Shown here piece by piece: positions 32,028-41,504 of a DNA stretch of 64,000 nucleotides (position 1 is its first letter; every line of letters starts with the position of its first letter). The DNA comes from Nocardia pseudovaccinii NBRC 100343 (lineage in GTDB: Bacteria; Actinomycetota; Actinomycetes; Mycobacteriales; Mycobacteriaceae), in NCBI RefSeq assembly GCF_001613225.1, contig NZ_BDBY01000181.1, forward strand, positions 1 to 64,000. The letters run 5' to 3'. The notes below the pieces were generated by a model that saw only the letters and a list, made by a program, of their open reading frames with translations, ran no database searches and was not told the DNA's origin. Made by a program: the position numbers and the translations under genes.

Positions 32028-35000
32028 ATGGACGAGCTCGACGAGGCCGCGACACAGCGCGACCTCCCCAGCGGAATCGCGGCGGAACTAGCGGCGGCCG
32101 GGTTCGGCGACGCAACCGAAATCGGCCACGGCGGCTTCGGCGTCGTGTATTGCTGCTACGAATACGCACTCGAACGCCACGTCGCGGTCAAATTGCTCAG
32201 GTCCGAGGTCAGTGGCGACGAACGCGAGCAATTCCTCCGGGAACAGCGCGCATTAGGGCGGCTGTTCGGACACCCCGACATCCTCCAGGTGCTGCAGGTC
32301 GACATCACCGCCACCGGCCGCCCCTATATCGTCATGCCGTTCTACGCCTGCGGCTCACTGGAGACCGTGCTGCGGGATTCGGGACCGCTGCGCTGGCCGG
32401 AGGTGCTTTCGATCGGCGTCAAGATGGCCGCAGCGCTGGCGGCCGCCCATGCGATCGGCATCGTGCATCGCGACGTGAAGCCCGGCAATATTCTGCTCAC
32501 CGATTACGGTGAACCCCAGCTCGCCGACTTCGGCATCGCACAATTCGGCGACGGCACCACCTCATCCCTGCGCACCGTCCAGGGCACGCCCGCATTCACC
32601 GCACCCGAGGTGCTCGGCGGCGCGACGCCGAACCCGATCTCGGATATCTACGGTCTTGGCGCTACCTTGCACTGCCTGCTGGCCGGCCGAGCCGCATTCG
32701 CACGTCGCACCGGTGAACTACTCGAGGTGCAACTTGCCCGGATCGCCACCGCCGCCGCACCCACTCTGCGCGATCAGCACATCCCCACTGCGGTGTGCGC
32801 GGCCATCGAGGCGGCCATGGCGGCGAAGCCGGTCGACCGGCCGAGGTCGGCGATCGAGTTCGGGGAAATGCTGCGCCGGGTCCAACATGAGACCGGCCAG
32901 GCGGTGGACGCTCTGGCATTGCCTCCAACAGTCGTCGAATCCGGTTCGGCCACAGCGGTTCCCGTGGCCTCGCATACCCCGGATGTGGCGACACCGCCCC
33001 CGCCGCCCAGCACGGCAATGAAATTCCGTCCGCCTGCCGCACCTCATACAATGATCGCGCGCACGCGGCTGCTCGCGCTTTTGCGTGGCGGCGGCGACCG
33101 GCGCCTGACGCTGATCCACGGACCGGCCGGATTCGGCAAGACCACCCTGGCTCTGCAATGGGCCACAGCGCTGGCGGCCGAGGGCGTCCCGGTGGCATGG
33201 CTGACAGCCGACCCTGACGACGACAATATCGCGTGGTTCCTCTCCCATCTGGTCGAGGCCATCCGCCGCATCGCTCCGGCGCTGGCGCATGAACTCGGCA
33301 CGCTACTGGATGAACGATCTTCCGACACTGCAAGATACGTGCTGTCCGCGCTGATCGACGAAATCCACTCAGGTGGACAGGCCATGGTGCTCGTGATCGA
33401 TGACTGGCACCGGGTGCACGGCGAAACCACGTGTGCCGCACTGGATTACCTGCTCGAGCACGGCTGCCATCACCTGCGGCTGGTCATCGCGAGCCGGACC
33501 CGGGCGTGTCTGCCGTTGAGTCGCATGCTGGTGCGCGACGAACTGGTCGAAATCGACGTCGCGGAACTGCGTTTCGATCCTGACGAAACGGGTGCTTTCC
33601 TGGTCGACTCCGCTGGGCTGTCGTTGTCCACCGACGATGTGCACCGCCTGCAGGAAACGACCGAAGGCTGGCCTGCCGCACTGCAATTGGCTTCGCTGTC
33701 GTTGCGCGGCCACGATCATCCCGCCGCATTCATCGACAAGCTGACCGGCCGCCACCGGGCACTTGCCGACTACCTCGCCGAGAACGTGCTCGACTCACTC
33801 GAGCCGCCGCTACTGGAATTCCTGCTGGCCACGGCGATCACGGAGCGAGTGTGCGCCGACCTCGCGGTCCGGCTGACGGACCGATCCGACAGCCAGGAAC
33901 TACTCGAAGAGATCGCCGACCGAAATCTGTTCCTACGCCGACTCGACGAAGAGGGCGAGTGGTTCCAATACCACCACCTGTTCGCCGATTACCTGCGACG
34001 TCGACTTGTCCGCCGTGATCCGGCACGCCTGACACAACTGCACCGCCATGCGGCCGAATGGTGCGATGAACACGAGATCGTCACCGCCGCGGTCGATCAC
34101 GCACTGGCCGCCGACGATCCGGACTACGCCGCGGATCTGGTCGAACGGCGGGCCATGGACCTCATCGAAGGCTCCCGTATGGCGACGTTCCTCGGCTTGC
34201 TCAGAAAGCTGCCGCAACGCTTGGCGGAGTCGCGACCAAGGCTACAGATCTGCCGAGCCTGGGCCAACGTCGGACTACAGCGCTCTGAACAGGTTCGGCT
34301 GGCACTGGAGCAAGTCGACGCCGCACTCGCCGCCGGTGCGGCAACCGGTACCGAGGCGACCAAACTGCGGATCGAGGCGGAAACGATCACGGGCGCGGCA
34401 CAATTCGTCACCGACCGATTCGATGGTCTGCCAGACCTCCTGGCTCGGCATCTCGAGGACGCCGACACCCCGTTCACCGCCACGAACGCGGCGAATCTCG
34501 CGTCCATCGATGCACTCAACCGTTTCGACTTCACCGGGGCCCGCCGCTGGCAGCAATGGGCAGCCCCATACCACCGTCGCAGCAAGGGTCCGTTCGGGGT
34601 GATGTACGGCAGGTGCGTCGCCGGTCTCGCAGCACTCGAACAGCTCGACATCGCCGCCGCCGAAGAGCATTTCGATGCCGCCATCACCCGTACGCGGCGC
34701 GGCCGCTCGCAAACCTACGGTTCACGGATGTCCGGCGCCCTACTCGGCTCCATACGCTACGAGCAGAACCGCCTCGACGAAGCCGAGCAACTACTCGATT
34801 CGAGCGCTGATCTCGGCCGCCACGGTGGCGCGGTCTGGTTCCTGCTCGCCAGCTTCGGCACCGGCGCACGCATCAAAGCAATACGCGGCGACCTCGCCAC
34901 GGCCGAACAACGCCTGACCGAGGGTGCGGCAATCGCCGAGAACGAGTCGCTGCCGCGCTTGGCCGCTCGCATGGTGAACGAACGCATCCGGCTCGGTCTG

Positions 35001-35441
35001 CCGATTCCAGCCGAGACCCGCGACGCACTGCGGCGGCTGCCGCCATTCCGCAAGCAAGACACAACGATTCACGCTGGCATCGCCGAATTGGAACAAGCCT
35101 CCGCGATCCGGCTGCTGCTTGCCGACCACTTGGCTGATCAAGCCTGCGACCGCGCCGACCAGATGGTGCGCGAGATCGAAACTCAGCATCGCCCAAGAGC
35201 ATTGGTCCAAGCGCAACTGTTGCGCGCGGCCTGCCTGTGGGCCGCCGGACGCCGCCGGAACGCCGAGGAGGCCGCGCTGCCCACGTTGGTGCTGTGCGCT
35301 GAACGAGGCCTCGTCCGAACCGTTGCCGATGCCGCACCTCCCATTTCGGAGATCCTGACCGAACTGGAACACGACGACGCACCACCGATGGTGCTGGAAC
35401 TGCTTCAAGCCGCCGCGAACTCGTCGGACCCGAGCCGATGA
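32028..35441 (+). CDS. pknK: PknK-type Ser/Thr kinase fused to MalT/AfsR-like ATPase
   Basis: A 1137-residue protein with the layout of mycobacterial PknK. The kinase domain (about residues 25-285) has the glycine loop GHGGFGVVY, the lysine in HVAVKLL, catalytic HRDVKPGN and ADFGIA. A linker rich in prolines leads to a STAND-type ATPase (about 345-640) with P-loop GPAGFGKTTLA, AWLTADPDDDNIAWFLSHLV and VLVIDDWHRVH, then TPR-like helices. No LuxR helix-turn-helix is present at the C-terminus, so it should act through partners. The ATG at 32028 starts the conserved MDELDEAATQRDL; a GTG six codons earlier is possible. In M. tuberculosis PknK phosphorylates the regulator VirS. Confidence 0.95.
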   Translation: MDELDEAATQRDLPSGIAAELAAAGFGDATEIGHGGFGVVYCCYEYALERHVAVKLLRSEVSGDEREQFLREQRALGRLFGHPDILQVLQVDITATGRPYIVMPFYACGSLETVLRDSGPLRWPEVLSIGVKMAAALAAAHAIGIVHRDVKPGNILLTDYGEPQLADFGIAQFGDGTTSSLRTVQGTPAFTAPEVLGGATPNPISDIYGLGATLHCLLAGRAAFARRTGELLEVQLARIATAAAPTLRDQHIPTAVCAAIEAAMAAKPVDRPRSAIEFGEMLRRVQHETGQAVDALALPPTVVESGSATAVPVASHTPDVATPPPPPSTAMKFRPPAAPHTMIARTRLLALLRGGGDRRLTLIHGPAGFGKTTLALQWATALAAEGVPVAWLTADPDDDNIAWFLSHLVEAIRRIAPALAHELGTLLDERSSDTARYVLSALIDEIHSGGQAMVLVIDDWHRVHGETTCAALDYLLEHGCHHLRLVIASRTRACLPLSRMLVRDELVEIDVAELRFDPDETGAFLVDSAGLSLSTDDVHRLQETTEGWPAALQLASLSLRGHDHPAAFIDKLTGRHRALADYLAENVLDSLEPPLLEFLLATAITERVCADLAVRLTDRSDSQELLEEIADRNLFLRRLDEEGEWFQYHHLFADYLRRRLVRRDPARLTQLHRHAAEWCDEHEIVTAAVDHALAADDPDYAADLVERRAMDLIEGSRMATFLGLLRKLPQRLAESRPRLQICRAWANVGLQRSEQVRLALEQVDAALAAGAATGTEATKLRIEAETITGAAQFVTDRFDGLPDLLARHLEDADTPFTATNAANLASIDALNRFDFTGARRWQQWAAPYHRRSKGPFGVMYGRCVAGLAALEQLDIAAAEEHFDAAITRTRRGRSQTYGSRMSGALLGSIRYEQNRLDEAEQLLDSSADLGRHGGAVWFLLASFGTGARIKAIRGDLATAEQRLTEGAAIAENESLPRLAARMVNERIRLGLPIPAETRDALRRLPPFRKQDTTIHAGIAELEQASAIRLLLADHLADQACDRADQMVREIETQHRPRALVQAQLLRAACLWAAGRRRNAEEAALPTLVLCAERGLVRTVADAAPPISEILTELEHDDAPPMVLELLQAAANSSDPSR

Positions 35442-35514
35442 GCCTCGAGCACAGCGCCCGCCGGACGTCCGGCCGAGTGCCGGATATCGCCCCCGAGGTC
35501 GGTGACCCCACTCG

Positions 35515-35747
35515 CCCATCGCGCAGGCCGCGCTCGGAGAAAAGGCCACCGCGGCCGCCTGGAACGAGAAACCCAACTGGGATGTCATCACCACCCAGGA
35601 TCTGAACATCCCCGTCGAAGCACAGCGATTCATGGCCGACCGCGCGCATCCGCGGTCACCGAAGTCGCCGCATCGCATTCCGTGGCCGTCTCCCACCCCG
35701 ACGTGGTCGCCGAGGTGATCGAACAGGCCGCCGCGGCCACCCGTTGA
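35515..35747 (+). pseudogene. C-terminal remnant of an alpha/beta hydrolase
   Basis: A frame from 35515 gives KATAAAWNEKPNWDVITTQD then LNIPVEAQRFMADRA, and after a frameshift near 35647 the next frame gives VTEVAASHSVAVSHPDVVAE and ends VIEQAAAATR before a TGA. Together this is the last third of an alpha/beta hydrolase of the pimeloyl-ester type, including the catalytic histidine in ASHSVAVSHP. Everything upstream is missing. The stretch from 35442 to 35803 holds no other gene. Confidence 0.62.
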
Positions 35748-35803
35748 CCCCAAACGCCAACCGCCACATCCCGGTCGATCCATGCGACGGCGAAGCATGC
35801 CGA

Positions 35804-36712
35804 TCACCCCTCGTGCCCGGTGACGAATTCCCGGACCGCGTCGGCGAAGCGTTCGGGTTCCTCCAGATGCCCCAGATGGCCGCTGTGTTCCAGGACCAGC
35901 AGTCGCGAATCGGGGATCAGTTCGTGCAGTTCCCGTGCCCAGCGCGGTCCGCAGATGACATCGAGGCGGCCCACGATGACCAATGCCGGTACGGTCGCGT
36001 TCGGCAAATCGCCGCGGTCGTCGACGAGGTCCGGGGACAGATCCGCGTCGAGACCCGAAATATAGGTCGCCCGAAGCGCTTCCCGCACAGGAGCCCACCG
36101 CCGCTCGTCGCCCCAGTAGTCGGCGATATAGGACGGCAGCACCCCGCGTGCCACGGCGAGGGTCTGCTCATCGCTCGAAATGTCCTGCATCGCGGTGAAT
36201 GCGGCGAGTACATCGGCCAGTTCGGGCCGGTCGGCATGTGCGGCGGCGAACTCCTGGATCCGGCGCATCGCCTCGGCACCGTGCTCCGGGCCGGTGACCG
36301 GCGCGCCCTCGTACAAGATGACGCCCGCGACCCCGGCCGGGCGATGCAGCGCGTGGTAGGCGACCACGAACGCCCCGTGTGAGTGGCCCAGCAGATACAC
36401 CTCGGCAACGCCGAGGTGCTGGATCAGCCGTTGCAGCGCGCGGCTGTGGCGTTCCCGGGTGTAGCCGTGCGGATGCGTCGGCAGGCGGCCGGATTCGCCG
36501 GTGCCGATCGCCTCGACGTACACCATGGTCAGGTGCTGCTCCAGCGCGGGCATGCGCAGGTACTCCCAGTGGATCCCGGGCCCGCCGGGGTGGGCGAGGC
36601 AGACGGGTCCGCTGCCGTACACGTGGTAGCGCTGGGCGATGCCGTCGGAATCGAAGGTGTGGACGCCGAGTGCCAGCCGTGCGGTGTCCGGAGTCGCGTG
36701 CGTTGCGGACAT
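35804..36712 (-). CDS. Alpha/beta hydrolase (proline-iminopeptidase-like)
   Basis: A 302-residue serine hydrolase. The oxyanion loop is HPGGPGIHWEYLR, the nucleophile elbow GHSHGAF, the aspartate in VGRLDVICGPRWA and the histidine in EHSGHLGHLEEPE. The order and spacing match proline iminopeptidases and related esterases, and there is no signal peptide. The start at 36712 shares one base with the upstream SRPBCC stop (TGATG), so the longer open frame is not used. The two genes form an operon. The substrate is unknown. Confidence 0.9.
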   Translation of the reverse strand: MSATHATPDTARLALGVHTFDSDGIAQRYHVYGSGPVCLAHPGGPGIHWEYLRMPALEQHLTMVYVEAIGTGESGRLPTHPHGYTRERHSRALQRLIQHLGVAEVYLLGHSHGAFVVAYHALHRPAGVAGVILYEGAPVTGPEHGAEAMRRIQEFAAAHADRPELADVLAAFTAMQDISSDEQTLAVARGVLPSYIADYWGDERRWAPVREALRATYISGLDADLSPDLVDDRGDLPNATVPALVIVGRLDVICGPRWARELHELIPDSRLLVLEHSGHLGHLEEPERFADAVREFVTGHEG

Positions 36713-37140
36713 CACGCGGCCCGCAGCGGGCCGGTGAACGACTTGCGCAGCGAGGAAGGGCCGACCAGCGGCAGCAGCGCCGCCAGGAACTTGCCCTTCA
36801 GCGCCCGCGGGGTCCGGGTCAGTTCGACGTCGACGCGGGTCCCGTCCGGTTCGGGCGTGGCGCGGAAGACCCATCCGCCGCCCACACCGAACAATTTGGA
36901 GTCCAGCGTGGTGATGGTGACCGTGTCGCCGATGGGGTCCCATTCGTAGCGGGCGCGCTCCCAGGCGGCGGCGGTGCCTTCGGTGACCTCGGCCCAGGTG
37001 TCGCCGCGGTCGTGGACGACGAAGTGATCGGCGTCGATGGTCGGCCAGACTTCGGGACGGGTGGACCCGAAGTCGGTGAGCACGTGCACGACCTCGGCGG
37101 GAGACAGGGTGGACAGGAGATGAAAGCGGACCGTAGCCAT
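36712..37140 (-). CDS. SRPBCC (START-like) ligand-binding protein
   Basis: A 142-residue SRPBCC-superfamily protein with the helix-grip fold. It begins ATVRFHLLSTLSPAEVVHVL, typical of the first strand and helix, continues with HDRGDTWAEVTEGT, and ends with a helix rich in small residues. Such proteins bind hydrophobic ligands or act as cyclases. GAGGG precedes the ATG at 37140. It is overlapped by the alpha/beta hydrolase and diverges from the LuxR-family regulator, which is a plausible controller. Confidence 0.85.
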   Translation of the reverse strand: MATVRFHLLSTLSPAEVVHVLTDFGSTRPEVWPTIDADHFVVHDRGDTWAEVTEGTAAAWERARYEWDPIGDTVTITTLDSKLFGVGGGWVFRATPEPDGTRVDVELTRTPRALKGKFLAALLPLVGPSSLRKSFTGPLRAA

Positions 37141-37273
37141 GGAACAACCCTCGCTGACATGGACCGGGTGCCGAATCTGTCAGATGACGCTGCCGTTGAC
37201 GTATTCGCCGCTTCGGTAGGGTCGCGGCGGGGCCCGGATGTCGACGCGGGCCCCGGAGAAGGAGTACCGCACG

Positions 37274-40042
37274 ATGCCGATGTTCGGACGAGACGCCGAG
37301 CTGAAAGACCTGGGCGCGCTGGTGGACGGTCCCGGCGACCGGAGCGGGATCCTGATCGAAGGGGAACCCGGCATCGGGAAGTCGGCGCTCGTCGAGGCGG
37401 CGATCGCTGCCGCGGCCGTCGCGGGACTTCGGGTGCTACGGACCGCCGGTGTCGAAGCCGAACAGAGCCTCCCCTACGCCGGACTGCACCGACTGCTCTA
37501 CCCGCTGCGCCGGGGGTTCGACGCCCTCCCGACACGCCAATTCGACGCGCTGGCAATGGCTTTGGGCGTGTCGGACACCACCGCCGAGCCGAGCCCCTAC
37601 CTCGTGGGTCTCGCCGCGCTGACCCTGCTGGCAGACGAGGCGGCCGACCGGCCGCTGCTGATCGTCGCCGAGGACGTGCACTGGCTCGATTCCGCGAGCG
37701 CCGAAGTGCTCGCCTTCCTCGCCCGCCGCATCGACACCGAACCCATTGCCGTGATCGGCACCCTTCGCGACGGGATGGCGACACCGCTGTGCGACGCGGG
37801 ATTGACCGACATGCCGCTCGGGCCGATATCCGACGACGATGCGACGGCGCTGCTCGACAGCCTCGCCCCGGAACTTCCCGAGCCGATCCGCCTGCGGGTG
37901 CTCGCCGAGGCACAGGGCAACCCACTCGCCTTGAACGAACTGCCGACGGCGGTAGCGGATCTCACGGAATTCCCCCTGGCACTGCCGCTGACCGCACGGC
38001 TCGAACGCGCCTTCGCCGCGCGGGGCGCGGCACTGCCCGCAAGCAGTCGATCCGCGCTGCTCGTCGCCGCGCTCAACGACGGCGACTCGATCACCGAAAC
38101 ACTGTCTGCCACGGGGGTCCTCCTGGGATCGACCGTGGGACCCGAAATACTCACACCCGCGGTCGAGGCCAATCTGATCGACATCGCTTCCAGCACAGTG
38201 TCATTTCGGCATTCGCTCATACGGTCGGCGCTGGCGGCGACGGCGACGGCCGACGAACGCCGCCGCGCCCACCTCGCGCTCGCCGAGATCCTCGGCGAGC
38301 TACCGGATCGCCGGGTCCGGCATCGCGCGGCGGGCAGCGTGGGCCCGGACGAGCAGGTGGCCGCCGAACTCGAAGCCATCGCCGAAAGGGCGCGACACCG
38401 TGGCGGCGCGGTCGTGGCCCTGGAACGGGCCGCGGCCCTCAGCGACAGTCCGGGCCGACGGGCGGATCGTCTGCTGCGGGCAGCCGAACTGGCCGTCGAT
38501 TCAGGTCGCCGCGATACCGCCGAACGACTCGTGGACACCGCGCGCACGCTGCCCCTGACGCCTGGACAGCAGGCAACCGCGAACTGGCTACTCAGCGGAT
38601 TCGATGACGGTGTACGCGAAAGCCCGTCGCGGATAGCCGAATTGGCTGGCCTGGCCGTGTCCGTGGCGGCCGACGGGTACCCCGATGCCGCGATGCGGAT
38701 CCTGTGGGGTGCGGCCATGCGGTGTTTCTGGTCCGAACCTGGCCCCGATACCCGCCGCGCGCTGCTCGCTGTCGCCGACGCACTCCCTATCCCCGACGGC
38801 GATCCGCGCATGGTCGCGGTCAACGCGTATGTGGCCCCGTTCGAACGCGGCGACCGGGTCATGGGCCACCTACGCGCACTGGCCTCGACCACCGGGCGCG
38901 ACCCGGAGGTCGACCGCTTCCTCGGGAGTGCGGCACTCCAGGTGGGCGCCTTCGATCTGGCCGCGCATTTCTCCGCCGCCGCCGCGCCCGGCCTGCGTGC
39001 CGCCGGACGGCTGGGGCTACTGCCCCGCGCGCTCACGGTCCAGGCATGGAGCCTGACCCGGCTCGGTGACCTCGCCACCGCCGCGCCCGTCGCGGCCGAG
39101 GCCGCTGCCCTCGCCCGCGAAACCGGCCAGCCGTTCATGCAAGGGCTGGCCACCGCTGTCCAGGCGGAAATCGCCGCCCTACACGGGGACTACTCGCGGG
39201 CGGTGGAACTCACGGCCGAGGCCGACCGGGTCGGGCTCGCCTCCGGTGCACGACCCGTACTGGCCACCGTTCAGCTCACTCGCGGGCTCATCGCACTCGG
39301 CGAGGGCCGGTTCGACGACGCGTGCACCGACCTCAGCCGGATCCACGATCCGCGCGACCCGTCCCACGCACCGGCGTTGCGCGCGTATTTCCTCGCCGAA
39401 CACGCCGAGGCCGCGGTCCGGGCCGGACAGACCGACGCTCTGCGGGAACTGCTGCGTGACCTGGAATCGGCGGCCGCGGCCGCCCCGGCGCCCGCATTGC
39501 AGATCGGAATGCGTTACGCACGAGCCGTTCTCGCCGCCGACGCGGCCGAGGAGCACTTCGAGACCGCGCTCGCGGCGGACCTCATCGGCTGGCCCGCCGA
39601 ACGCGCCCGCCTGCACCTGGCCTACGGAGAATGGCTGCGTCGACAGCGCCGGGTCGTCGAATCCCGGACCCATTTGCGCACGGCCAGAGAGACTTTCGAC
39701 GCCCTCGGATTCACCGCCTGGAGTGAACGCGCACGCCTGGAGTTGCGCAGCGCCGGTGAATCCAGCCCGAACCGCAGCCCAGACGCCCGTGAACAGCTCA
39801 CCCCGCATGAGCTCAGCATCGCGCAGCTCGCCGCCCAGGGGCTGACCAATCGGGAAATCGGGCAGCGGCTGTATCTGTCGCATCGGACCGTCAGCACCCA
39901 TCTGCACCGCATCTTCCCGAAGCTGGGGATCAGTTCGCGCGGCGATCTCGCGGCGCTGCTGCCGACTGAAGACGAAGCGCCTCGGTCGACCGTCATCGCG
40001 TACGTCATCCGACGGTCGTGGCGGCACCGGCGCGTTGCTTAG
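37274..40042 (+). CDS. LuxR-family regulator with AAA ATPase domain (LAL type)
   Basis: A 922-residue large ATP-binding LuxR regulator. The N-terminus has FGRDAELKDLGALVD, Walker A GEPGIGKSALVEAA (about residues 30-43) and Walker B LLIVAEDVHWLD. A long helical TPR-like middle leads to the C-terminal LuxR helix-turn-helix (about 850-905): LTPHELSIAQLAAQGLTNRE, IGQRLYLSHRTVSTHLHRIF. GGAG lies 9 bases before the ATG at 37274; an ATG 36 bases upstream is less well placed. It is divergent from the SRPBCC/hydrolase pair. LAL proteins integrate ATP binding with an effector to activate transcription. Confidence 0.95.
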   Translation: MPMFGRDAELKDLGALVDGPGDRSGILIEGEPGIGKSALVEAAIAAAAVAGLRVLRTAGVEAEQSLPYAGLHRLLYPLRRGFDALPTRQFDALAMALGVSDTTAEPSPYLVGLAALTLLADEAADRPLLIVAEDVHWLDSASAEVLAFLARRIDTEPIAVIGTLRDGMATPLCDAGLTDMPLGPISDDDATALLDSLAPELPEPIRLRVLAEAQGNPLALNELPTAVADLTEFPLALPLTARLERAFAARGAALPASSRSALLVAALNDGDSITETLSATGVLLGSTVGPEILTPAVEANLIDIASSTVSFRHSLIRSALAATATADERRRAHLALAEILGELPDRRVRHRAAGSVGPDEQVAAELEAIAERARHRGGAVVALERAAALSDSPGRRADRLLRAAELAVDSGRRDTAERLVDTARTLPLTPGQQATANWLLSGFDDGVRESPSRIAELAGLAVSVAADGYPDAAMRILWGAAMRCFWSEPGPDTRRALLAVADALPIPDGDPRMVAVNAYVAPFERGDRVMGHLRALASTTGRDPEVDRFLGSAALQVGAFDLAAHFSAAAAPGLRAAGRLGLLPRALTVQAWSLTRLGDLATAAPVAAEAAALARETGQPFMQGLATAVQAEIAALHGDYSRAVELTAEADRVGLASGARPVLATVQLTRGLIALGEGRFDDACTDLSRIHDPRDPSHAPALRAYFLAEHAEAAVRAGQTDALRELLRDLESAAAAAPAPALQIGMRYARAVLAADAAEEHFETALAADLIGWPAERARLHLAYGEWLRRQRRVVESRTHLRTARETFDALGFTAWSERARLELRSAGESSPNRSPDAREQLTPHELSIAQLAAQGLTNREIGQRLYLSHRTVSTHLHRIFPKLGISSRGDLAALLPTEDEAPRSTVIAYVIRRSWRHRRVA

Positions 40043-40118
40043 CGTCAGTCGAGTGGGCGGATCTCGGCTCGGACCTCGCCGCCACACCAGCCAAGACGAC
40101 AGCGACGCGGGAGTGCGG

Positions 40119-41168
40119 ATGGACATCAGCAGACGACTTTTCGGTGGGGCGCTGGCGGCGGGCGCCGCGAGCCTGGCCGCGGCCTCGCTGAGCGCCTGCG
40201 TCACCGACTCCACCACCGCTTCGGTGACCAGCACGGCGGCCAACCCGGGCCTGCGGGCAGGCTCGGGCGCCAATACCGCACTGGGCCCGATCAAGCAGAT
40301 CGACGCCGGTGTCCTCAATGTCGGTTACGCCGAATTCGGGCCCAGCACAGGCCAACCGGTCATCCTCCTGCACGGATGGCCCTACGACGCCTACAGCTAC
40401 GCCGATGCCGGGCCGCTGCTGGCCGCCGCCGGTTACCGGGTGATCGTCCCGTTCCTGCGCGGTTACGGCACGACCACCTTTCTGTCCGCGCAGACTGTCC
40501 GCAGCGGTCAGCAATCGGCTATCGCGCGCGACATCGTCGACTTCATGGACGCACTGCACATCGACAAGGCCATCCTCGGCGGATTCGACTGGGGCGCACG
40601 GACGGTCGACATCATCGCCGCGCTCTGGCCGCAACGCTGCAAGGCGATCGTCGCGGTGAGCGGATACCTCGTCACCCAGCAGGCCGCCCAGCAGCAGCCG
40701 CTGTCACCGGAAGCCGAACTCGGCTGGTGGTACCAGTACTACTTCGCCACCGAACGTGGACGCCTCGGCTACAGCCGCAACCGGCACGACTTCAACAAAC
40801 TCATCTGGCAGCGCGCGTCCCCGCTGTGGAACTTCGACGACGCCACCTACGACCGCAGCGCCGCGGCCTTCGACAATCCCGACCACGTCGACATCGTCAT
40901 CCACAACTACCGGTGGCGACTGAGCCTGGCGCCGGGGGAACCGCAATACGACCCCTACGAGCAGCAACTCGCCACCGGACCGGCTATCACCGTGCCCGCC
41001 ATCACCATCGCCAGCGACTTCGACGGCGCGGCCAAGGACGGAAAACCGTACCGCGCCAAGTTCACCGGCAAGTACGAGCACCGCGTCCTGGATGGCATCG
41101 GGCACAACGTCCCTCAGGAAGCCCCGCACCCGTTCGCCCAGGCGATCATCGACGCCGACCACCTCTGA
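40119..41168 (+). CDS. Tat-exported lipoprotein, epoxide-hydrolase-like
   Basis: A 349-residue alpha/beta hydrolase with both a twin-arginine signal (ISRRLFGGALAAGAASLAAA) and a lipobox LSAC with cysteine at residue 27, so it is predicted to be a Tat-exported lipoprotein. The oxyanion motif HGWPYDAYSY is at 85-94. The nucleophile elbow reads GGFDWGA with aspartate 157 rather than serine, as in epoxide hydrolases and haloalkane dehalogenases; the histidine is in DGIGHNVPQ. Epoxide hydrolysis on the outside of the membrane is inferred. It begins 76 bases after the LuxR-family gene. Confidence 0.88.
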   Translation: MDISRRLFGGALAAGAASLAAASLSACVTDSTTASVTSTAANPGLRAGSGANTALGPIKQIDAGVLNVGYAEFGPSTGQPVILLHGWPYDAYSYADAGPLLAAAGYRVIVPFLRGYGTTTFLSAQTVRSGQQSAIARDIVDFMDALHIDKAILGGFDWGARTVDIIAALWPQRCKAIVAVSGYLVTQQAAQQQPLSPEAELGWWYQYYFATERGRLGYSRNRHDFNKLIWQRASPLWNFDDATYDRSAAAFDNPDHVDIVIHNYRWRLSLAPGEPQYDPYEQQLATGPAITVPAITIASDFDGAAKDGKPYRAKFTGKYEHRVLDGIGHNVPQEAPHPFAQAIIDADHL

Positions 41169-41180
41169 CACCACCCCGTT

Positions 41181-41212
41181 GCGGCGGCCTCGACGAACGA
41201 CGAGGCCGCCGC
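41181..41212. terminator. Strong hairpin terminator
   Basis: A perfect 12-bp GC-rich stem GCGGCGGCCTCG / CGAGGCCGCCGC with an 8-base loop starts 12 bases after the stop of the epoxide-hydrolase-like gene. It also lies at the end of the leftward ABC-F remnant, so it may work in both directions. Confidence 0.8.
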
Positions 41213-41217
41213 AGCTC

Positions 41218-41386
41218 TTACAGAGAGCCGCGCATTCGGATGCTGCCATCGGAGGTGAGCTCGATGACGGTGTCGATGCCGAGCCGTCGCAGGAACCGGT
41301 AGTCATGGCTGACGACCAGGAGCGCACCGCGACAGGCGGCCAGTGCCTCGACGAGTTGCTCGGGAATGAGCTCTCGAGGATGAGAT
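41218..41386 (-). pseudogene. C-terminal remnant of an ABC-F ATPase
   Basis: Read leftward, the sequence encodes ELIPEQLVEALAACRGALLV followed by VSHDYRFLRRLGIDTVIELT and a TAA at 41218. This is the end of the second ATPase domain of an ABC-F protein: the switch histidine in VSHD, then RFLxxLGIDxVxEL. The rest of the gene, including both P-loops, is gone. ABC-F proteins protect ribosomes from antibiotics or assist translation. Confidence 0.7.
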
Positions 41387-41504
41387 GAGTGTGCGATCAG
41401 GTGAGGCGTTCGACAGGGCGGCTAGAGTCTGTCGACCTCGACGAGCACGTGAACACGTGACCGAGAAGCGCAACGCCCCGCGCGGACATGATCGACAATG
41501 GGGT

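Noticed and set aside
32015..32030. A single GCGAATATTCGATG-like sequence at the pknK start, resembling the IclR operator
   Set aside because: It is not paired with a second copy 21 bp away and overlaps the gene start; probably chance.
35461..35472. CCGGACGTCCGG palindrome after pknK
   Set aside because: A 12-bp palindrome with no loop is a poor terminator and expected by chance in GC-rich DNA.
36379..38607. A 742-codon plus-strand frame spanning two divergent genes
   Set aside because: Arginine-rich composition typical of a shadow frame; it crosses the divergent promoter at 37.2 kb.
37597..39153. A 518-codon minus-strand frame
   Set aside because: Antisense to the LuxR-family ATPase gene, serine/arginine/alanine-rich and without a domain.
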